Shown: positions 1-11,753 of the stretch, one piece after another | How positions within the stretch are numbered: position 1 is the stretch's first letter | Layout of the letters: each line of letters opens with the position of its first letter | Assembly: GCF_022965805.1 (NCBI RefSeq) | Contig: NC_133110.1 | Span: 31,806,790 to 31,870,789, forward strand | Origin: Primulina eburnea | Taxonomy: Eukaryota; Streptophyta; Magnoliopsida; Lamiales; Gesneriaceae | Length of the DNA: 64,000 nt | Direction: 5' to 3' | Notes under the pieces: generated by a model | The model's input: the letters and a program-made list of their open reading frames with translations, nothing else | Databases searched by the model: none | Told to the model about the DNA's origin: nothing | Made by a program: the position numbers and the translations under genes

Positions 1-1842
1 GGATCATCTGTAATTATGAAAATTCGAGCCTACTTGATTGTTGGTCATCCTTAAAATCTTCTCCTGGTGATCTGCTACTGCTAGGAAATGCAAAACCGAG
101 TGAGGATGCTGCGTGATCAGCTTACCCAAGTACATAATAGATTAAGGTAAAAGTTTTTAGCACATCAAGTATGATTTTTAATGGAATTTTCGATTAATAG
201 AAGCACACAGGTTCCAGTTTTCGCCAAGGTGCTAGTTTAACGACTATGATGATTAAACAATCAAAATCTTTTAGAAACTCATTCTTTTCCCCTTGTTGAT
301 GCTCAGGCTTCTGAAAAATAAAACGTTTTGCTATCTTTATTTCACAGCTACTATCAGAAAATCTTGGGTGGTTGTCATCTAATGCTTGAATTTCTTTCTT
401 TGTTGTCTTATATTCATCCATGTAACTATCTTGAACTCGTCGCCGAATTCATTTTAGATATTTTAACTTTTTATTTGTCCTCAGCTGGTGGACTAATCCA
501 GACAAAATTGAAGACGTTGAACATCTTAATCAGATGGAGAATTCACTAATGGAATCTCTCAATAGGATTCGCATGCAAAAGGTACTGCATTTGTTTCTTT
601 GGTTCAGAAAAATGGATGAATTTCGAGAAATTTCATTTTTAGGAATCAGTAAAATAAGCATAATGTTGATTATCAGTATATGATTTCTTTGGATATTCTG
701 CATGAACAATACCCAATTGAAAGAAACTAAAATAACCTATATATAATTCTACCTTAGCAGGAAAATTTTGGGAAGTACCCCCTTGTTCCATTTGATTGCA
801 CGAGCCAGGTATAGAATCAATCTACTACTGCAAAGTGTCTAGTTGCTGTTTTTTTTCTTTTTCCGTTTTCGTATGTTACATATCTGGATAAAATTTACGC
901 TCTCTTGAAAATTATTAGTTCCTAAATGGGATGCACTTTTCAACGACGGCATCCAGTGAACAGCATTGCCAAACGCAGTCATGGTTTCCAGAGGGTGAGA
1001 GTCATATGATGCTATCGAATGAAGCCCATTTCTTGTCTAGTAGGTGAGTGGTTCTCCTCTGATGTGATATCATAAACTATATAGTTTGTTTCGACAAATC
1101 TAACGATAAGGATCATATATATTCATTGAGTTGAAACTCGGATGATTTGATTTTTTATTGTTTCTCTAGTATAATATATAGTTTCTGACGTTTCTATTCA
1201 GAGATTTGGAGTGCGCCCAAGATGCGTCCTTCCCATCCTGTTCTAGTTTCTTTGGTGAGGTGAAAGACGACAATCTTGAGAGTTCGAGACAACAGAAAAA
1301 TGAGGCACAGAATAGTATTACTATCGATGATTATACCAGCTCGGCTCAGTTGAGACTGCCTCTCAGTCAACAATTTCCATATCATCCATTTGGAAGTTTA
1401 AGTTTTCCTGATGTCTTGGAGGCTGGGAGGGAGGCGAATTTTCTTCCTAGTGCTATGGATTATCAGCTAAATGGAAATTTCGAACTCCCGAGATCCGTAT
1501 ACAACAGTTTGCAGCATAGTTTAGTTCCTACTGCTGGTTCATGCGCCATTTCTATGCTTAACGAGAACTCTTATCTTCAGGTCAGTCCTTGTCAATATTT
1601 AAATCTTCTTTGTGCGAAAAACTTATTTCAAGGTTGGCTTGGATACGTTTATGCCTCAAGTTACATTAGCTGCGAGTTCTTGCAGTCCTGTCTTAATGTT
1701 TCTTGCAGTCCAGTCTTAATGTTTTCTATCTAACCTTCATATGTTACTGCTGCAAATCATTGGTATCTCGCAGCCCCCTAATTAGCCTGAAGATTCGGTT
1801 AAAAACTGGGCTTTCAAAACTGAAACTACTCGAGAACGATAA
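1..1842 (+). CDS. MIKC*-type MADS-box transcription factor, AGL30/AGL65-like, 3' part
   Basis: Spliced 3' portion of a MADS-box gene whose MADS domain lies left of the window. Exons read by eye: 85-146 (EMQNRVRMLRDQLTQVHNRL), 485-581 (WWTNPDKIEDVEHLNQMEN and following), 761-808 (ENFGKYPLVPFDCTSQ), 919-1043, 1202-1580, and a last exon from about 1786 to a TAA at 1840-1842. Phases match across all junctions and introns are GT-AG. Bases 1-9 (GSS, then gtaatt) may be the end of an earlier exon. The WxNPDKI...EHLxQMENSL block followed by ENFGK is typical of the K-like region of MIKC* proteins, which dimerise and act in pollen; that role is family knowledge. The last acceptor is uncertain: using the AG at 1772-1773 gives a protein ending PPN, while the AG at 1784-1785 adds about 18 residues (PEDSVKNWAF...). 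No break is visible. The gene converges on LHCA4. Confidence 0.85.
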
Positions 1843-2297
1843 AGATCAGCCGTTAAATGATCATGCGCCTACAGCTCGTTCTGGCACAGACAACCTAGGA
1901 TATTTGCTGTCTCACAAATAAATAAGACATCGGTGCACGACTCTTGGCATCATTATATCGGCATTTTGCGTTGATACAGGTTCTGTTTCTGGTTATTAAT
2001 CGAGATCTTATATAAACTTCACACCCAAAGCCAAGGGTGGATAGAAAAATTTCTAAAGAAATTCTTGTAATGACTTATTCTAAATTTTCCACATAAAGAT
2101 GCGTTTTCTTTAAAGATTGCCGGTGATTCAGTAAACATAAGATTGTCAGTGATTTACTAAAATTTATATCAATAATAATTGCCATTACAAATCTCTGTAC
2201 ACTGAAGCTCCCTTTGTTTGCAAGTACAGCACAAATCTCTGCCAATTCCATGACATGAAAAACATCATACTTAATTTTCATCTTCAGAGTAATGAAA
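1843..2297. other. Convergent intergenic spacer
   Basis: About 455 bases between the stop of the MADS-box gene and the stop of the oppositely oriented LHCA4. It must hold both 3' untranslated regions. No ORF, repeat or RNA gene is apparent. Confidence 0.6.
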
Positions 2298-3239
2298 TCA
2301 ATTAGAGAATGTCTGGATAATGGTGTTGTGCCATGGGTCCGAAAGGTGCTGCAACAGGTTGTCAAATGGCCCTTTCCCAGTCACATTGTGCTGCACAATG
2401 AATCCCAAGAATGCCAACATTGCTAGTCTTCCTGCAAATTCATACACAAGTACATTAAAATCCTGATTCCGCCACTGATGCGAAACGTCACTGATTTGAA
2501 ACGTTAGAAACACGAACGTAGGAGACAATCAATACCAAACAACTGTAACCATCTTACCATTGGCTATCTCTTTCTCCTTAGCTTCCAAAGAGGGGGAGAA
2601 GTTCAAAGGGTTGAAATGCCTCCAGGATAGCCAACTTCATTGGGAGGCAAGCAGTAGCTCTTAAAGATAGGATCTTGGTTAACACTTCCTGGGTTTCTTG
2701 ATGTCTTGCCACCTTCTGATCTCGACATAGTGAAACAGGATAAACTCGATAACGAAGAGAGTCGATGACGAGGCGAAGTAATCCGCTTTCCCTGCGTCGT
2801 ACCATTTCGGAACGTTGATGATACCGATGGACGAAAAAACTTCGGGCAACAGCATGCCTGCAACACCGAGCATTGCCCATCGGCTGTTCACAAGCTCAGC
2901 CTGGACAAACCACCTCAAGTTCTCCGGGTCTTCTGCTAGTCCTAGTGGATCAAATCCATTGTCACCTGGAAGACTGAGAAAAGAAAACACATAAGAAACA
3001 GACTCAGTAGCCTTAAATTTCGACTCGTTTACACACCTGCCGTTAAGGTAGTTGGGAGAAGCCAACCCCGGCAGCCATTGGCCTTTCTTGGCTTCCACTT
3101 TGACTGATCTGTAGGATGAAACCGCCGGTTTCACGGAGACTTCCCGGTTCAATTTGCCGGATGATCCCTTGAGGAATCGGCTTTTCGAAGCACATGGCCG
3201 AAAACCGGCAACGTAAGCTTGTGTGGTGACAGTGGCCAT
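2298..3239 (-). CDS. LHCA4: Photosystem I chlorophyll a/b-binding protein Lhca4 precursor, with two opposing frameshifts
   Basis: Antenna protein of photosystem I; binds chlorophyll a/b in the thylakoid membrane and pairs with Lhca1. Three exons on the minus strand: 3239-3037 (start [12 protein letters not shown], chloroplast transit peptide, then mature [17 protein letters not shown]), 2973-2558 and 2431-2298 (ends [11 protein letters not shown]). Without the two indels the product would be about 250 residues, the usual size. The first helix has [10 protein letters not shown]; Asn at that chlorophyll-ligand site is the known hallmark of red-shifted Lhca3/Lhca4. The third helix has [13 protein letters not shown]. 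Two breaks lie in exon 2: one extra base in the A run at 2694-2696 (after RRWQDIK) and one missing base in the A run at 2614-2616 (before the NPLNF segment). They cancel in length, but the first puts the frame into a TAA about five codons on. Either assembly errors in homopolymers or a recent loss of function. The start was chosen because the upstream extension does not resemble a transit peptide. Confidence 0.9.
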
Positions 3240-3449
3240 TTCTCCAAGGTGAATTCTTGAGCCGGAGAAATTGTAGTGAATGGTTTCCTGGGCTACGAAT
3301 GAATTTTTCGTGTTCGCAATTTGTATGGTTGCTTTTGCTGTCTGATACACTTGTGGCACTGGTTCAAGATTGGCTTTGAACCGTTGGGTCGCTAGATTTT
3401 TGGGATCGAACGGGTGTGATTCGATGGGATAGCCAAACGAAATCCTGAT

Positions 3450-3455
3450 CTTATC
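3450..3455 (-). promoter_or_regulatory. I-box (GATAAG) upstream of LHCA4
   Basis: Read on the minus strand, the stretch is GGGATAAAGATAAG, about 210 bases upstream of the LHCA4 ATG. GATAAG I-boxes are common in promoters of light-regulated photosynthesis genes. Position and motif are seen; function is inferred. Confidence 0.4.
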
Positions 3456-3480
3456 TTTATCCCATTTGGCAAATCTCGTA

Positions 3481-4579
3481 TCTCTTTCTTTGCAGCTGTT
3501 GGTGTTTTGAGATCATGAGGGACCCTTCCTATCGATTGGTGGTGCTGGGGATTAAAGATGAATCTCTTTTACACCAATCGGCTTTGGACATGTGTCGAGT
3601 TCAAAGCTTACGTGGATGATTTATCTCATCTTCGTTTGGATGTTTTTTCGACCCTATCCACATAAATAGTGTCTTAAAATCATTGAAATTTGACACGTGT
3701 TAACTCCTCAATAGTTTTGGGACAATACGTGTCAACTTCATGCAACGAAGAGTTTTTTACTCATGTTCATCAATGATTTTGGGACATCGTTCATATGGCC
3801 CAAAATAATTTTAATAATTGAATTTGTATACAAAACTAGTAATAAAATATTTTTAACTTTTAACGGGCTTGGATCTTGCTACAAGGCCGAGTTTGAATTC
3901 GGTCCAACTTACAAGTCCAACCTGGCAGTCTAAATTGACACTCGAGAAAGGCTTTGGTTCGATTTGAATATTTTTGGATTAGAATTTTGAAAATTGTTCT
4001 CAAAAAAACTTCTTCAAAATGTATTTTTCTTGAAGTTTCAGACATTATTATAATACTTTGTTTGCTTTCAAAAACTAAATAAAAATTTAGAAATTATGAA
4101 ATAAATCTGCTATACACAGATGGAAAGAACGGTATATTGGAAATGAGATGATGTTGATTTTCAAAAATGAAATAATAAAGCCAATTTTGTAACTCGATGA
4201 GAAAAAAGTATTTGAAAAATGTTCACCCCTTATATTCTATACACAAAAACTCTAATGTGTTAAATTTGTAAAACTGATCTCTAACCATGTCCAATACATG
4301 AAAAAATATGGATCAAATTAACTCATCTCACATAAATAAAACGTGCAAGTTTGATAATAATCCTAATAAAAATAATAATAGTAAGAAAAAAGTGCAAATT
4401 CGATCTCATATTAGAACATTTTATTCGTGATTTTGCTATACTACACCATCAAATCAGTCAGTTTTATTCTTGTATCAATATTTGGAAAACAACAAACTAA
4501 AATTACGAAACAAAATAAAAAAAATTATAGATTGCAACCGTCAAATTGGAAGGACAAATATAGACCCGAATAAATTGCA
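3481..4579. other. AT-rich intergenic DNA upstream of LHCA4
   Basis: No credible coding region. ACGTG cores occur near 3694 (tgacacgtgt) and 3728 (tacgtgtc) and could belong to the LHCA4 promoter. The rest is AT-rich with no recognised repeat, up to the hAT target site. Confidence 0.5.
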
Positions 4580-4610
4580 GTCTTGACTAGGCATGATTAT
4601 CGGTTCCATA

Positions 4611-4780
4611 GAATCAGTTTCGGACCGGTTCCTACCGGTTCTGGGTCCGATGAGTTCGGAACCGGTCCGAACCGGTTAGGAACCGGTTCCTTATCTGTTC
4701 CATCGAATCAGTTTCGGACCGGTTCCTATCGGTTCTGGGTCCGATGAGTTCGGAACCGGTCTGAACCGGTTAGGAACTGG
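4611..4780. repeat. Subterminal hAT repeat: 94-bp tandem duplication rich in ACCGGTT
   Basis: The sequence starting GAATCAGTTTCGGACCGGTT at 4611 starts again at 4705, an exact 94-base period with few changes. Each unit holds several palindromic ACCGGT motifs in both orientations; more follow up to about 4860, and a looser version occurs at the other end (33045-33120). Clustered short motifs next to the ends are the usual transposase-binding sites of hAT elements; that function is inferred. Confidence 0.75.
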
Positions 4781-5059
4781 TAACTTGGAACCAATCCAAA
4801 CTCAAGATCGGTTCGGCTTTTAATAAATCAGTTCCGGTTCCGGTCGAACCGGTTCCGAATTCTAATTTATTATATTTTACTATATAATTAAAATTAGTAA
4901 TATTAATGGACAATTTTTTTATTAAGTATTTTGATTGCAAATAAATGTGATTACATTAAAAAACTATAACAAAATAACTTAAACATTTATTTTTACAATT
5001 GAACATCTAAAATTTATCACAATTTATTAAAATATATTTTGAATATTATGGATCTTCGT

Positions 5060-6349
5060 CTTGAAATTTGAAATTCGTCGATCGCGCCAGAGGTCCTATT
5101 CTTTTTTTTACTGCAAACCAATCTTGTAGGTATGTTAGCATAGAAAGTTGTTTCTGTCTCTTTAAAGTTCATTGTTCACCAATGGTCCTTCCACATACTG
5201 AAAATGTTGATTCGGAAGCAACACTTGAACTTTGAATGGGTACGACATCTCTTGCAATTGCAGCTAGCACTGGATAAAGTTTATAATTACTTTCCATCAA
5301 TCAAGAACATCGAATCCGTAGTCTCGATATATTGACTTAGATAAATTTTGATCTCATTGTAATTGGTTGTTGTCACTGATTTTCCTTTGAACTTTTGTCG
5401 TTTCAAACTTTGAAAGAAGTTCAGTGCTCCACTTTTGCTTTTATATGTCGGCATCTCCTCCGGCTACGCACTTGGTTCATCACATTATTCACTAGCATAC
5501 AAATCAAACAATTCTTGGAGAGAATGCATGATTGACTTCTTTTGATCGTCATTCTTCCGAAGAAATTTAACATCATATTCAAAAAACACGTCTAATCCTC
5601 CTTGATTTTGAGTAGGATCAAGCAATGTTCTAAATCATGCACAATTGGGATAGTTTTCCAATATTTTAAAATTTTGTTTTCCATATTTGAAACAAAATCA
5701 TGCATAACAGAATCATCACGATATTCAATAAATTTATAAAACATATTGAAAGGCAAAGGTAGAAACATGGTTGAAGTAGGGTAGTTAATGCCAGAAAATT
5801 TTTCGATTGCTTCTTTAAAAATTTCTAACAAAGAAACACATTTAATCAAAATATTACAATCATCGTCAGTTAACATTAAAGATTGTATCGCTATATTATT
5901 ATATTATGGAGTAACTAAATCTTGAAAACGTAATAAAATATGAAGCAAGTGATATAAAGAATTCCATTTAGTTTCAATAGGAAGAGAAAATTTTTTAAAT
6001 TTAATTCCGGTTGATTCGATTAGTGTTTTTCAGTCACGTCCATATCTTCTTTCACGTAATAATTTCCCACATAATTTGAATTTTTCTATTACATTGGACA
6101 TTTGCTCATCACAGGCACATTTAACACATAAGTTGATAATATGACACACACATCTAACATGAAGCAAATTACCTTCTAAAATTGGTTTTAGTGAATCTTT
6201 AAGATATTTAATTGTAAGAGTATTGGCACTTGCATTATCTAATGTTATCGACATTATTTTATTTTGTATGCTATAAATCTTAACAACATTTAAAACATAT
6301 CTAGCTAAAGTGTATGCGTTGTGTGACGATTCTAAATGATCTAGAGCTA
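5060..6349 (-). pseudogene. hAT transposase, C-terminal half (degenerate)
   Basis: Minus-strand fragments of one transposase. At 6353-6030 the frame reads ALDHLESSHNAYTLARY, then SITLDNASANTLTIKYLKDS and LLHVRCVCHIINLCVKC, matching the catalytic core of RICESLEEPER-type transposases. 5876-5592 holds the following helical region. About 5305-5187 encodes the hAT C-terminal dimerisation motif (YKLYPVLAAIARDVVPIQSS, then SVASESTFSVCGRTI). Several stops and frame changes separate the pieces, so no full product can be made. The upstream half is at 31900-32666. Confidence 0.85.
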
Positions 6350-6353
6350 AAAT

Positions 6354-9166
6354 TGAAACATCTACTCATTTAAAATGCGGAAATATTTTTTTTTATTTTT
6401 ATTTTATAAATCCCACACTTTCGAAATAACATTTAAAATAATCGTACTTATTGACCAATAAAAATAGCGTGATTTAAAATAACTAAACTCGTCCAAAGTC
6501 GTACGTAAACGTAAACGTGTAAAAATCATAAAACAATCAACGTATGAAAATATTCATCTCATCGCAAATCTCATAAAACATAATGCGGAAAACATGTGGT
6601 CCTCGGGCCGTGTCACCGCACCATGTCTGCCAACTCAGAGTTCGGCACCCCGAGTCTCCTCATCATTAAGCTCACCTGCATTACACACGCCTAGTGAGTC
6701 TAAAGACTCAACAAACCTGCACCATTAATAGCAAATACATATACATAGCACACAGCAGTGAAAAATATCATACTCAACATATCTTTCATGAACTTAAAAG
6801 CATTCGTGAACGTGTTGTGTAAAATCATATCGTTTTTCATGAACTTTAAAAGCTTAATGCCAACATACCTTTCATGAACTTTAAAATATAAACAGAAAAG
6901 TGTCGTGTAAAAATCATGACGTGTCAAAACAGCTCATCGTTAATCATCATTCATCGTTTATCATTCATCGTTCATCGTTCATCATTAATCATTCATCATT
7001 TATCATTTATCCTTCATCATTTATCATTTATCATTGGTGAATTCAGTTCATTAGAGGTGACTATCGTACATCATCATTTACGATGGATCCATCATACATA
7101 GAACCGTGGTACCGGGCGGCTGTCGGACATCAGTGACAGGATTACCTATCCACTGTGCCTAGGCCTCATCATCATCATCATTATCATCATCATCATCATC
7201 ATCATCGTTTACATATACATCTTAAACATTTACATATAGTTCGATAGTCACAACTAACTCCCATCATTCAAAACATAATCATTTTCATTACTTATAAAAA
7301 ATTCGTGCACCCATGCAATTTTCTTTAAATTCCAGCATGCAACGTTTAAGCTCATAAAATCTTAAGAATCGTATATCATGATGCATGAACAATTAAAAAA
7401 AAATCATACATTCGTGCTCAGGGCGCTGCTAGGACCAAAATCTCAACTCGGGTGCAAAATGACCATTTTGCCCCTGGAAACCCAAATATTATCGTTTTAA
7501 CCCTGGACCTCTAAAATTGACTCGAAGCTTACCAAACTTCTTAATATATCCCAAAACATTTTAAAAGCATTCCTAGACGTAAAATTAAGCCCATTTCATA
7601 ATTTATTCGATTCGTTTAAAAACTTGGATCGGGGTCCCGGTTTTAACCCGAATCGACTTGAAACTAAACCAAAATTTTCCCACATTTGTTACCACTCTTA
7701 AAACACTCATTACAGCCTTTAAATCCTTCACATTAAGCTCCTAATTCTCGGCCCAACCTATTTTCATCCATCAATTCTCGGCCACCCCCCCCCCCCCCCC
7801 CCCCCCCCCCACTTACCATATCATTATCCAACACATGGCTCTACCCCTTCACTTATTCGGTGCACCTTCTACCATAACGTGTCCAGCTTGTAAGACTCAC
7901 CATTTAGAACTTACTGAACTTCCTAAACCATGCCTAACCGAGTCATAATTATGCTGCACAAGCCAACGCAGCAAACAACCAACCTAGCATATCTTCTCTC
8001 GGTCAAGCTAAATTCCCAAGGATCGATCTTCTCCCTCGACCAAACATCCATGGCTCATTCCTAACCTCTTACTAGACTCTACAAGTTCTGAAACACAGCT
8101 TTGTTCGAGCCCATGCATCGCAGCCCGCCCCAAAACCTTAAATCTTGCCAAACCGAACACGTACCCTACACCCAACACCGATCGGCCCCTCAAAGAAACA
8201 CACCTAGATCGATCAAGCTTCGACTTCAGCGACTAATACCCATCCCTCTCGACAACAACAGCCCCCTGATGAATCCATACAGCAGCCCCCTTACACGAAA
8301 ATTCAGAAAGATCATGAGCACAACCGAGGGAAATGAAATAGACACGTAAAAATCGTAAATCTTTAATGCTCGTGGACGGATCGAAACTTTCAATGCAAAA
8401 CACATTCAGTAGCATATTAAACGAGTTTGATGCAAAAGAAATGATACAATGCGTGCCTTGATGATGTATATACGCGAGGATATCGAAGGACAATGGCCGG
8501 AGGAATTTCTCTTTGCATGAAAATGGTAGCCGAAGCCTTCTTGAATTTCCTGCTGTGAAAACCGAGGGGAATGGTTCTGAAAATGAGGGGTGTCGGCTGG
8601 TGGGATTATAGGCTTTAGGTTAAAGTGTGTTTAAGGGCTAATTATATAGATAAAATATTTGTTAATGGGCCTAAATTGTTTAATTAAAGATTAAAAAGAT
8701 AAATAAGCCCTATAAACCCAAAAGTAGGCCCATTAAGCCCAAACCCACTCCCGAAAAATATTTCGAATTGGAAAGATTTTGAAAATATTAGCCGAACCCT
8801 TAAAAAGTCCACCGATTCGATAGAATTTGCGTACCCTATAAAAATAAAATCTTGCGGATAAAAGTACCCAAAAATTCCCATTTTTTACAAATACACTTAA
8901 AAATGCTTTAACTTAATTTATAAAAATAAATCGTGTAATAAAATAATTTTTCTGAAAATTCTCCGGCCTCCATTCCTCGTTCGAGCGCAAAATGCAACTT
9001 AAAAATCTTTAACGCATGAACCTTTAAAAAATCATGAATTAAAAATACAAATTAACGAAGTAAACATACATTTAATGTTTTAAAATAATTTAATCAAATA
9101 CTAAAAAAATTTAATAAGTTGCATGAATGTGGTTCTCGTGGACTTTCAAATTTTCGGGACGTTACA
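6354..9166 (-). repeat. LTR (left copy) of the LARD-like element
   Basis: Starts TGAAACATCTAC and ends GGGACGTTACA. Contains TCATCGTT/TCATCATT short repeats (about 6935-7035), an (ATC)n run (7166-7207) and a run of 26 C (7785-7810). All ORFs inside are repeated in the other LTR and look non-coding. Confidence 0.85.
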
Positions 9167-11753
9167 ATCTTCCCCCCTTAAATTGAATTTCGTCCTCGAA
9201 ATTCGCTTATCCTTGATAAACAAAAAGTTTAGACTCTTAATCCTAGTATCCCAATAATCCACGCTTCCGTTGCGCTACTCTGATAAAATAAGTGTTAAAC
9301 CGTCCTTACGTCTCCTCAATCCTAATTAAATTTGCCTACCAAAATCCTCGTCTGCGAATCCTAACTTAAAACGACATATGGTGACTTATTTCTATTTTTC
9401 TATGTCCTCAAATTTCTAACTTTATCGCAATTCCTCATACTAGAAATGGATATCCAAACTTAACACAGTTTACTTTTATTATACAATACCCATAATGTTC
9501 ATCAACCTATTACACTTGTATTTATGCAGTTCACCTTAAGAAGCATTAGCACCAAAATTTACTGATCGATTCCTATCCTCGATAATACATTTAAACTTTA
9601 TCTCAACCCCATAATAATATTAGCCTAAGATCCTTGCATCGAATCTTTATCTTACGGCACCAAACTTTCGTAACTTAACTATTTACAAATACATCTCAAT
9701 TATAAAATTGTTGCAAATCTTAGATTCGAGTAACGTTAATCCATAAAACCCAAAATGTACAACAATGATCTTCTACCTAAATAATAAAACCATTCCAGTA
9801 CCAATTACATGCTTAAACTATTTCCTTTCCAATTACAATATAATTGAGGTCTAAGACCCTTGGGCTTTCCTCATTGGAACGAATGTCGCATACTTACGTA
9901 TCCCTAATGCTTAATTAATACTAGCGTATAAAACTTAATAAGTTATCCCATGGTAGTATTAGACTAACTTTAATAAATCAACTTCATTTATAACCCATAG
10001 AGTTCTAGAATTCTCATATCAAGCTTTTAGATTTCTTACTCGATAAAAGTTTTAATATTTATTCATTGATAACTTAGGTTGAACACAACTAATTATCTTT
10101 TGTTTTTATTTCACCCAAAAAAGGCCGTATGAACAAATATCCCATAAATTTGAAATTCAAACTTTCCTAATGCAAATAGCTTTGGATAAAATAATTCCAA
10201 TACACGGTTAGCCCCAAGTTTCTTAATGACTTAAAAAAATTCCTCAAGACAAGGTGTCTATCTCACCTCTTACATGCGTCTATCAAACATCTTAACCATC
10301 AATCACATCCAACTTTCTAGAAAAATTACATTCCAACAAAGGTATAATTTTAACTCTTAAGATCACGATTAAAAATTATGATGCATCAAACTTAAATTCC
10401 CAAAATTTTGTTAGCTCAATGTCTACTCTTATAACTTAACTAACTTATCAACTTCACCTTAAATTGTCATCACTTTAAATTCTTAATTTGTCACAACATT
10501 ATTTCACTAACACTTAAATTTTCAGACCCAAGATTGATTCATCCTACAATATCATTGATTACCATTTCTTATAACATTATAACACAGATATCTCAAGGTT
10601 CCAAATATCACTTCAAATCTAAATCATCAAAAATTCATGTCATTTAAACCATTCGCTTCTCACTTACTGCTAAACTAATCCCCCAAATTTATTAAAAATT
10701 GTAACATTAATTCTTACTTTCCTCGAATATTATCCAATTTGTCCTAAATCTCGAAAATTCCACAATTACACATAAGTTCTTGGTGTTCTTAATTCCATTT
10801 TATAGGTTTCTCGTAACACAAGGTTCAATAACTTTAAGTTTATTAAACCCAAAATTAATTCTCAAAACACGTCTTACATTCCTATAAATACTAAAATCCC
10901 AAGTGTTCCTCAAAAGTTCGCATTTAATCCTTAAAAATATCGAATGTTGCAAAAGTTCTCAAAAATTACCATTCGCCCTACAACTCTTCGAAATTTGCAT
11001 TTTTGTCCCCATAAAATTTTCAACTTAGCATCATTAAACCTTAAAATTCTCGAAACTCGGAATTTAATCCAAAATTCAGTAAATTAGAAAATAGTCTCTT
11101 TGGATTTTATTTTGCGCTTAGGTCCTCAATTTATTGGTTATTACAATTAGATCCTTCAAATTCGAAATTAATGCAATTCAAATCTTAAATCCAACTAGTT
11201 AGAGCATGCATCCTAAATAAATTCTACATTTGATACTTCCAAAGATCATCGTAGTTTTCGAATCATTAATCATTACAATGAGTCCTCAAAATTAACTCAA
11301 CTAACAACCACGAACCATCAGCAATTTCTTAGAAATTCTACAAGTCCCAAAAACATTCATAATTTTCAAGATTAACTTATGATCCAAAAAGTAGAACATC
11401 AGTACTACTAACCAAAAATCAATATAGACAATTCATTCTCAATCCTTTCTTAATGTCCATTAGCAAAATTCTTATTCATGTCCGAGTCCACCACAAAGCC
11501 AACATGCATGAAAATCATATAATTTTCAATTTCATGTCGGAACATGCATTAAAATTTTAAAGCATCTAATCTCAAAACATAACGACAGATAAACATGTAT
11601 CGTAAAGCGTATATCATGTAAACATGCAGGTGATAGCATCAAAACATTTAAAATATTTAAATCATAAAAGCTTACGGACTTGAGGCTTGAAGACTGAGCG
11701 GCAAAAGCTGGCGGTAGCACAACCCTATACAGGAACCTTGCTCTGATACCAAC
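9167..11753 (-). other. Internal region of the LARD-like element, no coding capacity
   Basis: About 2.6 kb, AT-rich, with only one unconvincing ORF (11532-11720, minus, 62 codons) and none resembling gag or pol. Begins with the complement of a polypurine tract and ends with the complement of a tRNA-iMet primer site. Confidence 0.75.

Noticed and set aside
6916..7101. ORF rich in Ile/His/Ser
   Set aside because: Translation of TCATC/TCATTT short repeats in an LTR; not a gene.
7166..7207. CRISPR-like or other structured array in the ATC repeats
   Set aside because: Plain trinucleotide microsatellite in a plant LTR, with no spacers.
8008..8349. ORFs on both strands repeated near 13383-13724
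   Set aside because: Repeated because they lie in both LTRs of the LARD-like element; no recognisable family.
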